From the NCBI RefSeq assembly GCF_030684215.1, contig NZ_JAUXOV010000066.1:1-53272 (forward strand): a DNA stretch of 53,272 bases, written 5' to 3'. The position numbers were made by a program, and so were the translations under genes. Numbering within the stretch: position 1 is the stretch's first letter; the number at the start of each line of letters is the position of its first letter. Under the pieces are notes generated by a model. That model made no database searches. It saw only the letters and a list, made by a program, of their open reading frames with translations, and had not been told where the DNA came from. This document shows, in pieces, positions 25,649 through 33,660 of this stretch. The DNA comes from Pseudotabrizicola sp. (GTDB taxonomy: Bacteria; Pseudomonadota; Alphaproteobacteria; Rhodobacterales; Rhodobacteraceae).

Positions 25649-26473
25649 TCACCGGAACTTCGCACGGAGCATATTGCTGAGTATATCCACAACGGTCACA
25701 CAGGCGAGGATGACCAGCAAAACCGCTGACACCTGTGGGTAGTCCAGAAGGCGGAGCGAGCCGACGAGCTCAGTGCCGATACCGCCTGCACCAACCATAC
25801 CCATGACGGTCGAGGCTCGAAAATTATATTCCCAGCGATACATGCTCACATCTGCGAATTGCGGAAAGACTTGAGGCAGGACGCCATGCAGGATGACTTG
25901 CATTGACGTGGCTCCTGACGCCTCGGTCGCTTCAATCGGTGCAGGATGCGCGTGCTCGATGGCCTCCGCAAAGAATTTTCCGACCATTCCAACCGAATGG
26001 AGGCCAAGGGCCAAAACACCAGGCAACATGCCAAACCCTACAGCTGCAACGAAAATTATACCCATGATCAATTCTGGGATCGAGCGAAGCGTATTCAGGA
26101 CGACCCGCGAGACTTGGTAGATAACCTTGTTGGGCGATGTGTTCCGTGCGGCCAAGAAGCCCAGTGGCAAAGAGAGAGCGACCGCCAGCGCCGTGCCGGC
26201 GATAGACATAGCCAGCGTCTCGACAAGGGGTCCTACCCAGTCGCGCCAACGGCCGAAATCCGGCGGGAACATCTCAGTGCCGAGGATACCGATAGCCGGC
26301 AAGCCGCTGGTCAACCGGCTCCGATCTAGCATCCCGGTCATCCATAGCGATACAATGACGATCGCGGCGACTACGGCGATTTGAAGGAGCAGCTTTCGCC
26401 GCCCCTTGCTGTCCTCGGCCAGCACATCTTCAGCGTTGGTCAGCGCAGGCTGGGCAGTCAAGAGGCGGGTCAT
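25649..26473 (-). CDS. ptxC: phosphite ABC transporter permease PtxC
   Basis: A 274-aa PhnE/PtxC-type permease with about six membrane helices (QIAVVAAIVIVSLWMTGML first, VSAVLLVILACVTVVDIL last). The ABC-contact loop is HAHPAPIEATEASGATSMQV. By itself it cannot be told from phosphonate PhnE; the phosphite assignment comes from the divergent phosphite dehydrogenase gene. It is the last gene of the ptxABC operon and starts 24 bp after ptxB ends. The region downstream is the IS5-family remnant. Confidence 0.85.
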   Translation of the reverse strand: MTRLLTAQPALTNAEDVLAEDSKGRRKLLLQIAVVAAIVIVSLWMTGMLDRSRLTSGLPAIGILGTEMFPPDFGRWRDWVGPLVETLAMSIAGTALAVALSLPLGFLAARNTSPNKVIYQVSRVVLNTLRSIPELIMGIIFVAAVGFGMLPGVLALGLHSVGMVGKFFAEAIEHAHPAPIEATEASGATSMQVILHGVLPQVFPQFADVSMYRWEYNFRASTVMGMVGAGGIGTELVGSLRLLDYPQVSAVLLVILACVTVVDILSNMLRAKFR

Positions 26474-26497
26474 GGCGGTCTCCTAGTTCGGGCATTC

Positions 26498-27373
26498 TCA
26501 GTCGGCTTGCAGGTTCTTGCGGATGTCACGGATGATGTCGTAGTCGGCATCCGTGATTGCTGCGAACCCGTCGGCCTTGAACGGCGTCAGGACTGCATCG
26601 CCCGCGTCGGTCCCTGGCTCCAGCGTCAGGAAGGCGTCCTTGATTGAGTCTTCAAGCGCCTCGGTCATGTCGGTGCGCATAACCCAAGGATATTGTGGGA
26701 TATCGGCGGAGTAACCGATGACAATCAGCTTCGATGCATCAACCGACCCCTTGGCCAGCAGGCTCTCGTAGATCGGACGGCTCAGACCGCCGACAGCGGC
26801 ATTGCCCAGCTCGACGTTGCGCGCCACCGCGTCGTGCGCGCCCGTGAAGTTCTGGGTATAGTCATCGCCCTCCGTCACGCCTTCGAGCATCATCGTGTAT
26901 TTCGGCGCGAAGTGGCTCGAGGTGGATGCCTGATCGCCAAAAGCCACATCGATGCCCGACCCTTCGATATCGTCGATCGAGTCGATACCGCTTTCGACAT
27001 TGGCAATGAGGACAGACTGGTAGGTGGTGCTTCCATCCGTCACGCGCGCGGCGAACGGCTCGATGTCCAGATCGCCATCCGCCATCTTGGCCTTGGCGAT
27101 GGTGTAGGAGGCCGGCCCAAAATACGCGACATCCACGCGGCCAAAGCGCATCGCCTCGATCATCGAAGAGTAATCGGTCGTGACGATCAGTTCGATATCC
27201 TTGCCGAGCTTCTCTTCAAGATACGCGGCCAGCGGCTTGTTATCCTGGATCACGGTCGAGGCGTTTTCATCAGGAAGCAGCGCGACGCGCAAAGTGTCCG
27301 GATCATAATCGCCTGCTGCGAATGCGGCTGTTGAGGCCAGCAGCATGGCGGTGAGAGTTGCGATATTCTTCAT
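26498..27373 (-). CDS. ptxB: phosphite-binding periplasmic protein PtxB
   Basis: A 291-aa solute-binding protein of the PhnD/PtxB family. The start at 27373 is chosen because GGAGA lies upstream and the signal peptide (NIATLTAMLLASTAAFA) starts here. Binding-site signatures: VTTDYSSMIEAMRFGRVDVAYFGPASY and later FGDQASTSSHFAPKY, where the STS turn would hold the anion through backbone nitrogens as in PhnD. The substrate, phosphite rather than a phosphonate, is inferred from ptxD. Confidence 0.87.
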   Translation of the reverse strand: MKNIATLTAMLLASTAAFAAGDYDPDTLRVALLPDENASTVIQDNKPLAAYLEEKLGKDIELIVTTDYSSMIEAMRFGRVDVAYFGPASYTIAKAKMADGDLDIEPFAARVTDGSTTYQSVLIANVESGIDSIDDIEGSGIDVAFGDQASTSSHFAPKYTMMLEGVTEGDDYTQNFTGAHDAVARNVELGNAAVGGLSRPIYESLLAKGSVDASKLIVIGYSADIPQYPWVMRTDMTEALEDSIKDAFLTLEPGTDAGDAVLTPFKADGFAAITDADYDIIRDIRKNLQAD

Positions 27374-27396
27374 GGCAGTCTCCAAGAGTTGAAAGA

Positions 27397-28176
27397 TCAG
27401 TTGGTCGTATCGGCCGGCGCGCCGTAGATGCGCGACAGCGCGGCGTTATCCAGTGCCGAGGGCGGTCCGTCAAAAACGATGTCACCATCACAGAGGCCGA
27501 TGATGCGATCGGCATAGGCCTTGGCAAAATCGAGTTGGTGAAGGCTGACAATGACGGGAATTCGGTCTTCGCGGCATACGTCGCGGAGGATTTTCATCAC
27601 CCGGTCCGAAGATGCTGGATCGAGCGATGCGATAGGCTCGTCCGCGAGGATCAGCTTTGGCTCCTGCGTGAGCGCGCGCGCAATGCCGACGCGCTGCTGC
27701 TGGCCACCCGAAAGGCTGTCACAGCGTGTCAGCGCCTTGTCAAAGAGGCCCACGCGGCTGAGAGATTCCAGCGCAAGGTGTTTCTCGGCGCGCGAAAAGC
27801 CTGCCAAACTGCTCCAGACAGAATGGCGACCGAGACGCGCCATGAGGACATTGCGCAGAGCGCTCAGGCGGCCGATCAGTTGGTGCTGCTGAAAGATCAT
27901 GGCGGTGTCGCGCCGATGAAACCGGATATCGCGGCGCGACTTCAACTGCTGGCCCGCCGATGTCACGATATGTCCTGCGCTTGGCTGGGTCAGCAGGTTG
28001 AGAGTGCGAAGAAGCGTAGACTTACCGGCGCCCGACGGACCAAGAAGGACGGTCACTTCCCCGTCCATGAATTGGCAGGTGGTCTTATTGAGTGCGCGTG
28101 TGCCGTTCGGGTACACGACTTCGACATCGTCGACGCTCAGAATATCACGTCCCATAATACTCATTGACCCATCCAT
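27397..28176 (-). CDS. ptxA: phosphite ABC transporter ATPase PtxA
   Basis: A 259-aa ABC ATPase of the PhnC/PtxA group. Walker A is GPSGAGKST, the Q loop lies in [10 protein letters not shown], the signature is [15 protein letters not shown] and Walker B is [13 protein letters not shown]. The D and H loops follow ([11 protein letters not shown]). It is the first gene of the ptxABC operon; 121 bp with a palindrome separate its start from that of ptxD. An in-frame ATG at codon 5 (28164) is another possible start. Confidence 0.88.
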   Translation of the reverse strand: MDGSMSIMGRDILSVDDVEVVYPNGTRALNKTTCQFMDGEVTVLLGPSGAGKSTLLRTLNLLTQPSAGHIVTSAGQQLKSRRDIRFHRRDTAMIFQQHQLIGRLSALRNVLMARLGRHSVWSSLAGFSRAEKHLALESLSRVGLFDKALTRCDSLSGGQQQRVGIARALTQEPKLILADEPIASLDPASSDRVMKILRDVCREDRIPVIVSLHQLDFAKAYADRIIGLCDGDIVFDGPPSALDNAALSRIYGAPADTTN

Positions 28177-28209
28177 CGCACCGATTCTCCTTCTGTTAGT
28201 TCTTTGATA

Positions 28210-28243
28210 CGCAATATATATGACAGTTTTATTACATATTGCG
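28210..28243. promoter_or_regulatory. palindrome in ptxA-ptxD intergenic region
   Basis: CGCAATAT at 28210 pairs with ATATTGCG ending at 28243, with an AT-rich 18-bp centre. It sits midway between the divergent ptxA and ptxD starts. Candidates for the binder are the LysR-type PtxE, or PhoB, since CTGTCAT (a perfect Pho-box half) occurs on the minus strand at 28219-28225. Confidence 0.5.
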
Positions 28244-28297
28244 ATATATGTTCCTTGCTGTTAGTGATTGGAAAATCGCAGCTAAGGATGTTGGATA

Positions 28298-29293
28298 ATG
28301 GTCAAAATTGTAGTGCCCAACTGGATCGAAGATGAGACGCTGGCACGCCTTTCAGCGCACGGGGATGTCGTGACCAGCGAGGGGCGCGATCCACTCGCCG
28401 ACGACGAATTGCGTGCGGCTTGCGCGGATGCATCGGCGTTGATGGCCTTCATGACCGAGTGCGTCGACCGCCCATTTCTGGACGCCTGCCCCAAATTGAA
28501 GATTATTGCCGGCGCATTGAAAGGCTTCGATAATCTTGATCAGCGGGCCTGCACAGATGCCAGGGTGCTGTTGACCTATGTTCCGAACCTTTTGACCGAG
28601 CCGACGGCCGAGTTGGCCATTGGCCTCAGCATTGCGCTCGCACGGAACATGCGTGCGGGAGACGCGCATCTACGGTCAGGAACGTTCGCCGGGTGGCGGC
28701 CCAATTTTTATGGTGGCAGCCTGCAAGGCGCGACCGTGGGCATCATCGGCGGCGGTGCAGTGGGCCGCGAGACAATGCGGCTCCTTTCGGGTTTTCGAGG
28801 CCGGCGCATCTACTTCGACGAAAATCGCCTCGACCCCACGACGGAAAAAGCTCTCGATGCGCAGTACGCTCCGCTCGATGATCTCACCCGCCTGTCTGAC
28901 TTCATCATCCTTGCGCTGCCATTGACGGACCAGACCAAGCACATCGTGAATGTATCTTTTCTAGCAGCGATGAAACAAGGGACTTATCTGGTCAATCCCG
29001 CGCGCGGATCGTTGGTGGATGAGGCCGCCGTCGTGGAGGCGCTGAACACAGGCCGCCTTGCCGGCTATGCCGCGGACACGTTCGAGATGGAGGATTGGCA
29101 TCGCCCGGATCGGCCAAGGCAAGTTCATCCAGCGCTCCTCGCCTGTGACCAAACGGTTCTGACACCGCATATCGGATCGGCAGTCAGCGAGGTGCGCCGC
29201 CAGATTGCAGCCGAGGCCGCCGATGAGATCATCGCCTTTCTTTCTGGCAAGCGGCCGCGCCACGCCGTCAATCCCGAGGTGCTCGAGACGTGA
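28298..29293 (+). CDS. ptxD: phosphite dehydrogenase PtxD
   Basis: A 331-aa NAD-dependent phosphite dehydrogenase of the D-2-hydroxyacid dehydrogenase superfamily, oxidising phosphite to phosphate. It differs from ordinary hydroxyacid enzymes by PtxD-specific blocks: ALMAFM, ALKGFDN, GWRPNFYGG and FEMEDWHRPDRPR. All residues important in the Pseudomonas stutzeri enzyme are here, shifted by one: M52, K75, W133, R236, E265, H291 and R300. The Rossmann motif is GIIGGGAVG, and Asp174 at the end of the second strand suggests NAD over NADP. The stop overlaps the ptxE start (GTGA). The enzyme lets the cell use phosphite as its only phosphorus source. Confidence 0.94.
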   Translation: MVKIVVPNWIEDETLARLSAHGDVVTSEGRDPLADDELRAACADASALMAFMTECVDRPFLDACPKLKIIAGALKGFDNLDQRACTDARVLLTYVPNLLTEPTAELAIGLSIALARNMRAGDAHLRSGTFAGWRPNFYGGSLQGATVGIIGGGAVGRETMRLLSGFRGRRIYFDENRLDPTTEKALDAQYAPLDDLTRLSDFIILALPLTDQTKHIVNVSFLAAMKQGTYLVNPARGSLVDEAAVVEALNTGRLAGYAADTFEMEDWHRPDRPRQVHPALLACDQTVLTPHIGSAVSEVRRQIAAEAADEIIAFLSGKRPRHAVNPEVLET

Positions 29294-30156
29294 ACCCGAC
29301 TGTTCTCAAAAGCTTCGTCGCGCTGGCCGAACTCGGCAGCTTCCAGACTGCCGCCGTCCGGATCGGCATCGCGCAGCCTACCCTGTCGCAACATATCAAG
29401 AAATTGGAGGAGGACTTAGGCGCGCCCTTGATCCAGCGCAGCCATAGCGGCAGCCGCCTGACCGACGCCGGGCTGCGACTCCTGCCACATGCACAGCAGA
29501 TTCTTACATCCACTCAAAGGGCACAGGCCGCCGTTTTATCCGAGTCGCTCAAGATCGGGTGCAGCGGCAACATCGCATCATACTTCATGCCGGATGCGCT
29601 GGCATCCTTTCTCAAACAGACATCATCGCAGATGCGATGGGAGGTCATCTCAGCCCCAAACCCTCGCGTTGCGCAGATGTTGCTGGCCGAAGAGATCGAC
29701 ATCGCCGCGATGGAGTGGCCAATTTCCCACCCCGCCGTAACGGTGGCTCCTTGGCTCAGCGATGAAATGATCGTCATCCTGCCAAGCGATCATCCACTTG
29801 CCACGCGCGAAGAGATCAGCTTTGCCGAACTCAAGACGCTCAAGATGCTGGGCGGCGAGCGCGGCAGCGGGACCGGCACCCTTCTGACAGAAGCACTAGG
29901 GCCCCAAGCAGAAGATGTCGACACCATCGGCAATGTGGGCTCGACCGAGGCAGTTAAGCGCAGCGTGGCCGCCGGTCTGGGCGCGTCCATCGTGCTGGAG
30001 ACGGCGGTGCGAGGCGAAATTGCTTCGGGCTCGCTGGCACGAGCAAGGCTCGAAGGAATGCCTTTGAGAAAGCAGTTTTTCATCGCGCAAATCACATCAA
30101 GCGCCGAGACCGGCCCAGCGGCCCGGCTTTTCAAGTTTCTACTTGAGTCCGACTGA
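29290..30156 (+). CDS. ptxE: LysR-family regulator of phosphite use, PtxE
   Basis: A 288-aa LysR-type regulator starting with GTG inside the ptxD stop. The DNA-binding domain occupies residues 1-60 (FVALAELGSFQTAAVRIGIA, LSQHIKKLEEDLG). The effector domain has the usual periplasmic-binding fold and includes NVGSTEAVKRSVAAGLGASIV. In P. stutzeri a LysR gene, ptxE, follows ptxD, which supports the name. It most likely acts on the palindrome between ptxA and ptxD and responds to phosphite or phosphate need. Confidence 0.87.
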   Translation: MNPTVLKSFVALAELGSFQTAAVRIGIAQPTLSQHIKKLEEDLGAPLIQRSHSGSRLTDAGLRLLPHAQQILTSTQRAQAAVLSESLKIGCSGNIASYFMPDALASFLKQTSSQMRWEVISAPNPRVAQMLLAEEIDIAAMEWPISHPAVTVAPWLSDEMIVILPSDHPLATREEISFAELKTLKMLGGERGSGTGTLLTEALGPQAEDVDTIGNVGSTEAVKRSVAAGLGASIVLETAVRGEIASGSLARARLEGMPLRKQFFIAQITSSAETGPAARLFKFLLESD

Positions 30157-30254
30157 CGACCCTACCCGGATAGATTGGATCGACGCGCTAGTCACAGAGG
30201 GGGTTCCGTCGCAAAGTTCAGTGTGGCCAAGAAAGACGCTTCCTCGGTTGCGCG

Positions 30255-30458
30255 TCACGCGGCAAGACTGGCATAGATCTCGAAGGGGCAACCACTTCCC
30301 AACTCTCCTTTCCTGATCATGTGTGCCGTTTCTATACCGTCCAAAGTTGCAGTTGCTGATCTGAATGACTTGAAGCCCAACATCGGCCTGATCCGCCGTT
30401 TTACGCCTCGGTGATCCTGCTCAACGATGTTGTTATCCGGCATGAATGATCTCGGCAC
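30255..30458 (-). pseudogene. IS6-family transposase, C-terminal part
   Basis: Reads PDNNIVEQDHRGVKRRIRP, the catalytic Glu block of IS6-family transposases, then GFKSFRSATATLDGIETAHM. In-frame upstream codons (PPIGVPRSF) no longer match the family, which marks the IS110 insertion edge near 30470. The amino part is at 31985-32455. Confidence 0.85.
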
Positions 30459-30484
30459 CCCAATCGGAGGTTTATAATACCTCG

Positions 30485-30683
30485 ATGTGGGTTAGAATTG
30501 ACCCACCGGGATTGGGGTGTTGGGAGCACGAATGGCGGGCAGGCCGAAGTATCTCATGAGCTGAGAGCTCGAGTTGTTATCTGGCCGCCCCTTCGACTTG
30601 CCCGGTTGCGCTGCGAGCGCGGATCCGTAGTTGTCGTGTGGCCCGCTGGCTCCCTTGTTTTTGAACATTGAAAGGAGCCAATC
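30485..30683 (+). ncRNA. non-coding left end of IS110 element, candidate bridge RNA
   Basis: About 200 bp between the IS110 insertion edge and the transposase start contain no gene. In IS110-group elements this end is transcribed into a bridge RNA that pairs with donor and target DNA. I see short repeats (TGACCCACCGGGATTGGGGTG region) but cannot fold the whole. The assignment is from family knowledge and position only. Confidence 0.3.
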
Positions 30684-31901
30684 ATGAAGATCATTGCCCT
30701 CGATGTGCATCGTACCTTCGCACAAGTGGCGATCCTGGAGAACGGCAAGATCAGGGATGCCGGTCGCCTGGAGCTTGAGCGCGAGCATATCCTGAAATTT
30801 GCAAAGCGGCTAAATGTGGAGGACGAGATCGTTCTGGAAGCGACGGTCAACACAAAAGCCATCGTGCGACTGCTGTCGCCCCATGTGAACCGGGTTGTCA
30901 TCTCCAACCCTCTTTTGGTGCGCGCTATTGCCTGGGCCAAAGTCAAGACCGACAAGATCGACGCGTCGGTTCTGGCGAAACTACACGCCAGTGGGTTTCT
31001 GCCTGAGGTTTGGATGCCAGATGAGGAAACAGAACGGCTTCGTCGCGTCGTGGCTGAGCGGGTGCAACTGGTCTCCCAGATGACCCGTCTCAAAAACCGG
31101 ATCCATTCGGTTTTGCATGCCAATCTGATCCCGCCCTTTTCCGGCTCTCTGTTCTCAAAGCGCGGAAGGGCCTGGCTTGAGGCGCTACCTGTTGCCGAAG
31201 ATCAGCAGCGCGTCATCCTCCGCCATGCCAGCGAACTTGATCGGCTCGGTCACGACCTCAAGCAGATCGATGAGGATCTTGCACAGGCAGCACTCCAGGA
31301 ACCGCGGGTGAAGCAACTGATGACTATCACCGGCGTCAACATGATCGTCGCATTGAGTGTCCTGGCTGCCGTTGGCGATATCGGACGGTTTTCATCGCCA
31401 GAGAAGCTTGTCAGCTATTTCGGCCTCAATCCCCGGGTACGGCAATCTGGTGACAAGCCTGCCTATCACGGGCGCATCACCAAGCAGGGTCGATCACATG
31501 CGCGAGCGATGCTGGTGGAGGCAGCCTGGTCGGTGTCTCGAACACCTGGCCCGCTGCGAGCCTTCTTTCAACGGATCAAAGAAAAGCGCGGGAACCAAGT
31601 CGCAGCAGTCGCGACAGCGCGTAAGCTGACGGTGGTCATCTGGCACATGCTATCGAAGGGCGAAGAGTACATCTGGAGCCGTCCTGCTCTCCTGGACTGG
31701 AAGCTGAGAAAACTGGAATTGGCCGCAGGGTACCCTTCTAAACGGGGTGGCAGGACAAAAGGGTCAGCAGCCGACTACAGCCTCAAATCGGTGCGCGATC
31801 GGGAAAGAGAAGCTGTCGGCCACGCGGAGGAAGTATACCGCCGCTTCGTCACAAAATGGAAGCAGAGGTCGCCAATGGCCAATCCGGTTTCACATCAGTA
31901 G
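30684..31901 (+). CDS. IS110-family transposase, complete
   Basis: A 405-aa protein with GAAAGGAG before the ATG. The amino-terminal RuvC-like DEDD domain shows the first Asp in IALDVHR, a Glu in VLEATVNT and Asp residues in KTDKIDASVLAK. A coiled middle part leads to the Transposase_20 domain (LMTITGVNMIVALSVLAAVGDI, YFGLNPRVRQSG, GRSHARAMLVEAAW with the serine-type region). Nothing is missing, so the element may be active. It is inserted in an IS6-family element and is distinct from the IS110 fragment at 1199. Confidence 0.92.
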   Translation: MKIIALDVHRTFAQVAILENGKIRDAGRLELEREHILKFAKRLNVEDEIVLEATVNTKAIVRLLSPHVNRVVISNPLLVRAIAWAKVKTDKIDASVLAKLHASGFLPEVWMPDEETERLRRVVAERVQLVSQMTRLKNRIHSVLHANLIPPFSGSLFSKRGRAWLEALPVAEDQQRVILRHASELDRLGHDLKQIDEDLAQAALQEPRVKQLMTITGVNMIVALSVLAAVGDIGRFSSPEKLVSYFGLNPRVRQSGDKPAYHGRITKQGRSHARAMLVEAAWSVSRTPGPLRAFFQRIKEKRGNQVAAVATARKLTVVIWHMLSKGEEYIWSRPALLDWKLRKLELAAGYPSKRGGRTKGSAADYSLKSVRDREREAVGHAEEVYRRFVTKWKQRSPMANPVSHQ

Positions 31902-31984
31902 GTCGACCAAAAAAAAGGAGCTCCGTACTTCAAAAACTTCTTGTCAAATACATCCGTGAGATATTTGAAACGATAGACCCTTAT

Positions 31985-32455
31985 TCAGCGATCGGAACCG
32001 ACCTTTCGAAGCGCGGCGTTCATCCCCTTCAGGCCGGCAGTGTTCGCCCCGCTCTTGTCGATCGCACAGGCCCGGGGGAGCCCGTTCGACGAAATCGTTT
32101 GCGCCAGAAAACTCAGCGCCGCCGCCTCATCGCGATGCTCAGAGAGCATGAAGTCAAGGGTTTGGCCGTTTCGATCGACCGCACGATAGAGGTAACACCA
32201 CTCGCCGCGGACCTTCACATAGGTCTCGTCTAGGCACCACGACAGAGCCGTCGCGGCTTTCCTGCGTTGCGCCACCGTGGCCAAACCCGAGGCGTATCTG
32301 ACCACCCAACAGTTCAGAGTAGCGTGGTCGACCACCACGCCGCGCTCCGCCAGGATTTCTTCGAGATCACGGTATGACACACCGTACCGCACGTAGAAGA
32401 AAACGGCATGCAGGATCACGTCCTGCGGAAACTGAGCACCTTTGAACGACACCAT
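31985..32455 (-). pseudogene. IS6-family transposase, N-terminal part
   Basis: Reads FPQDVILHAVFFYVRYGVSYRD and EEILAERGVVVDHATLNCWV, the amino part of IS6-family transposases, and then WCLDETYVKVRGEW (first catalytic Asp) and AIDKSGANTAGL (second Asp). It ends abruptly at ALRKVGSDR at the IS110 edge. The Glu block is on the far side, at 30255-30458. ATCGGA stands at both edges and could be a small target copy, although joining there does not restore the frame. Confidence 0.85.
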
Positions 32456-32561
32456 CTGACGGACCTCATCGACAAATCACGCTGCCTGATAGACCATCAC
32501 GCCAAAGTTTGCGACAGAACCTCCTGCCTTTGCCTGACGGCTGACACTGCGCTCAGGGCCT

Positions 32562-33563
32562 TCAGTTCAGGGCGCGCCACATCCTGAACCGCCCCTGCCC
32601 GGTCAGCTCACGGATCAGGCCCTTCTGTTCCATCCAGGTGAGATTGCGCTGAACCGCTGCTCTGCTGGCGCCTGTCAGCTTTTCAGCCATCGGGGCCGAT
32701 ACCAGTGGCCATTCCGTCAGCACTGCGCGCAAGGCCGGTGGTGTTTTGCCTGACAGCGACATCATTATCGTTTCAGACCGCGCGGACCATGCCTCGATGT
32801 CGTCAAGGTGGCGCATTGCTGTGAGAGCTGCGGCCTCCATGCCATCCAGCCAACGGCGCAATCGCATGGCAGGTGGGCCACTGGCACGTATCCCCCCTGC
32901 CCCGCCCATGGCCAATGGTGCAAAGACTACCCCTTTTCCTTCGCTTGCCGCAATCCGTGCCGCAGTTACTGCGGCTTCCATTTGATCGCCTTGATGACCG
33001 AGACCTGCCGAGCTCCACAGATGAAAGCCCATGCAGGCCCGCGCAATTGGATGCAGATCATCCGCAGCCTGCATCAAGTCGGACCATCCAGCAGCGCGAC
33101 CGGCAAAAGGTTCAGCGTCATCCGTTATGTTTTCAGGGTCACGACGGTCAAGAAACGCACCAAGACTATCCTGCGGTCCCGGCCCGCCCGTGAGGCGACG
33201 GACGGCCCAACCAACGCGCGCGAGTGCAGCCATGTCATCGTCTGCGCCTGACAGGCGTAAAGACATCCACAAGGCAAGGCGATCCAAACCAACTCTGTCG
33301 CCGACCAACCAGCTGAGATCAGCAGCCTCGATTTGCGCAAGCCGGTGACGCCACCCCTCAGGACCGCGGCGAAGACGATCGTCAAGGGAGCCGAGCCGGC
33401 CAGCCACTCGAGCAAGACGCGCCGCATCTGATGCTTGTGCTGCGAGCCAATCATTGATGACGGATGTTTCAGCAACCTGTGCCCTTGGTACTGGGGCAAG
33501 GTAATCCGGCTCCTCGCCCATGGGACCCGGCAGAAACCACAAGTGTCGCATTTTCTTCACCAT
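32562..33563 (-). CDS. DUF1612/HTH_13 domain regulator-like protein
   Basis: A 333-aa protein of the plasmid-borne RHE_PE00001 type. The long amino part (SWLVGDRVGLDRLALWMSLRL, HLWSSAGLGHQGDQMEAAVTAARIA) fits DUF1612; the last 60 residues form a winged helix (LVSAPMAEKLTGASRAAVQRNL, then RELTGQGRFRMWRALN). The role of the family is unknown, probably DNA binding. The closing RELTG..FR pattern is shared with the DUF1403 protein at 37852. It is divergent from TniA. An in-frame ATG at codon 5 is an alternative start. Confidence 0.75.
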   Translation of the reverse strand: MVKKMRHLWFLPGPMGEEPDYLAPVPRAQVAETSVINDWLAAQASDAARLARVAGRLGSLDDRLRRGPEGWRHRLAQIEAADLSWLVGDRVGLDRLALWMSLRLSGADDDMAALARVGWAVRRLTGGPGPQDSLGAFLDRRDPENITDDAEPFAGRAAGWSDLMQAADDLHPIARACMGFHLWSSAGLGHQGDQMEAAVTAARIAASEGKGVVFAPLAMGGAGGIRASGPPAMRLRRWLDGMEAAALTAMRHLDDIEAWSARSETIMMSLSGKTPPALRAVLTEWPLVSAPMAEKLTGASRAAVQRNLTWMEQKGLIRELTGQGRFRMWRALN

Positions 33564-33619
33564 TTCAGCACATGATTATTACGTGATTTCTGGATGATAC
33601 GGGGTAAGCACACATCATT

Positions 33620-33640
33620 TTTCAGCTTAAGGCTTCAATT
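33620..33640 (+). repeat. 21-bp direct repeat, left copy
   Basis: TTTCAGCTTA, two bases, GCTTCAATT. The same string with only the two middle bases changed lies at 40059-40079 in the same orientation. This copy is 21 bp before the TniA frame and could be a transposase-binding or end sequence. Confidence 0.5.
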
Positions 33641-33660
33641 TTGGCTACGTATTTCAGCAA

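Larger units (their letters stand above)
30202..32520 (-). mobile_element. IS6-family element split by an IS110 element
   Basis: Terminal repeats GGTTCCGTCGCAAAGTTC (from 30202) and, inverted, GGTTCTGTCGCAAACTTTGG (32520 back to 32501) enclose the two halves of one IS6-family transposase gene on the minus strand, separated by an IS110 element. Matching 8-bp target copies are not seen at the outer edges, so the element may have taken part in a rearrangement after insertion. Confidence 0.8.
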
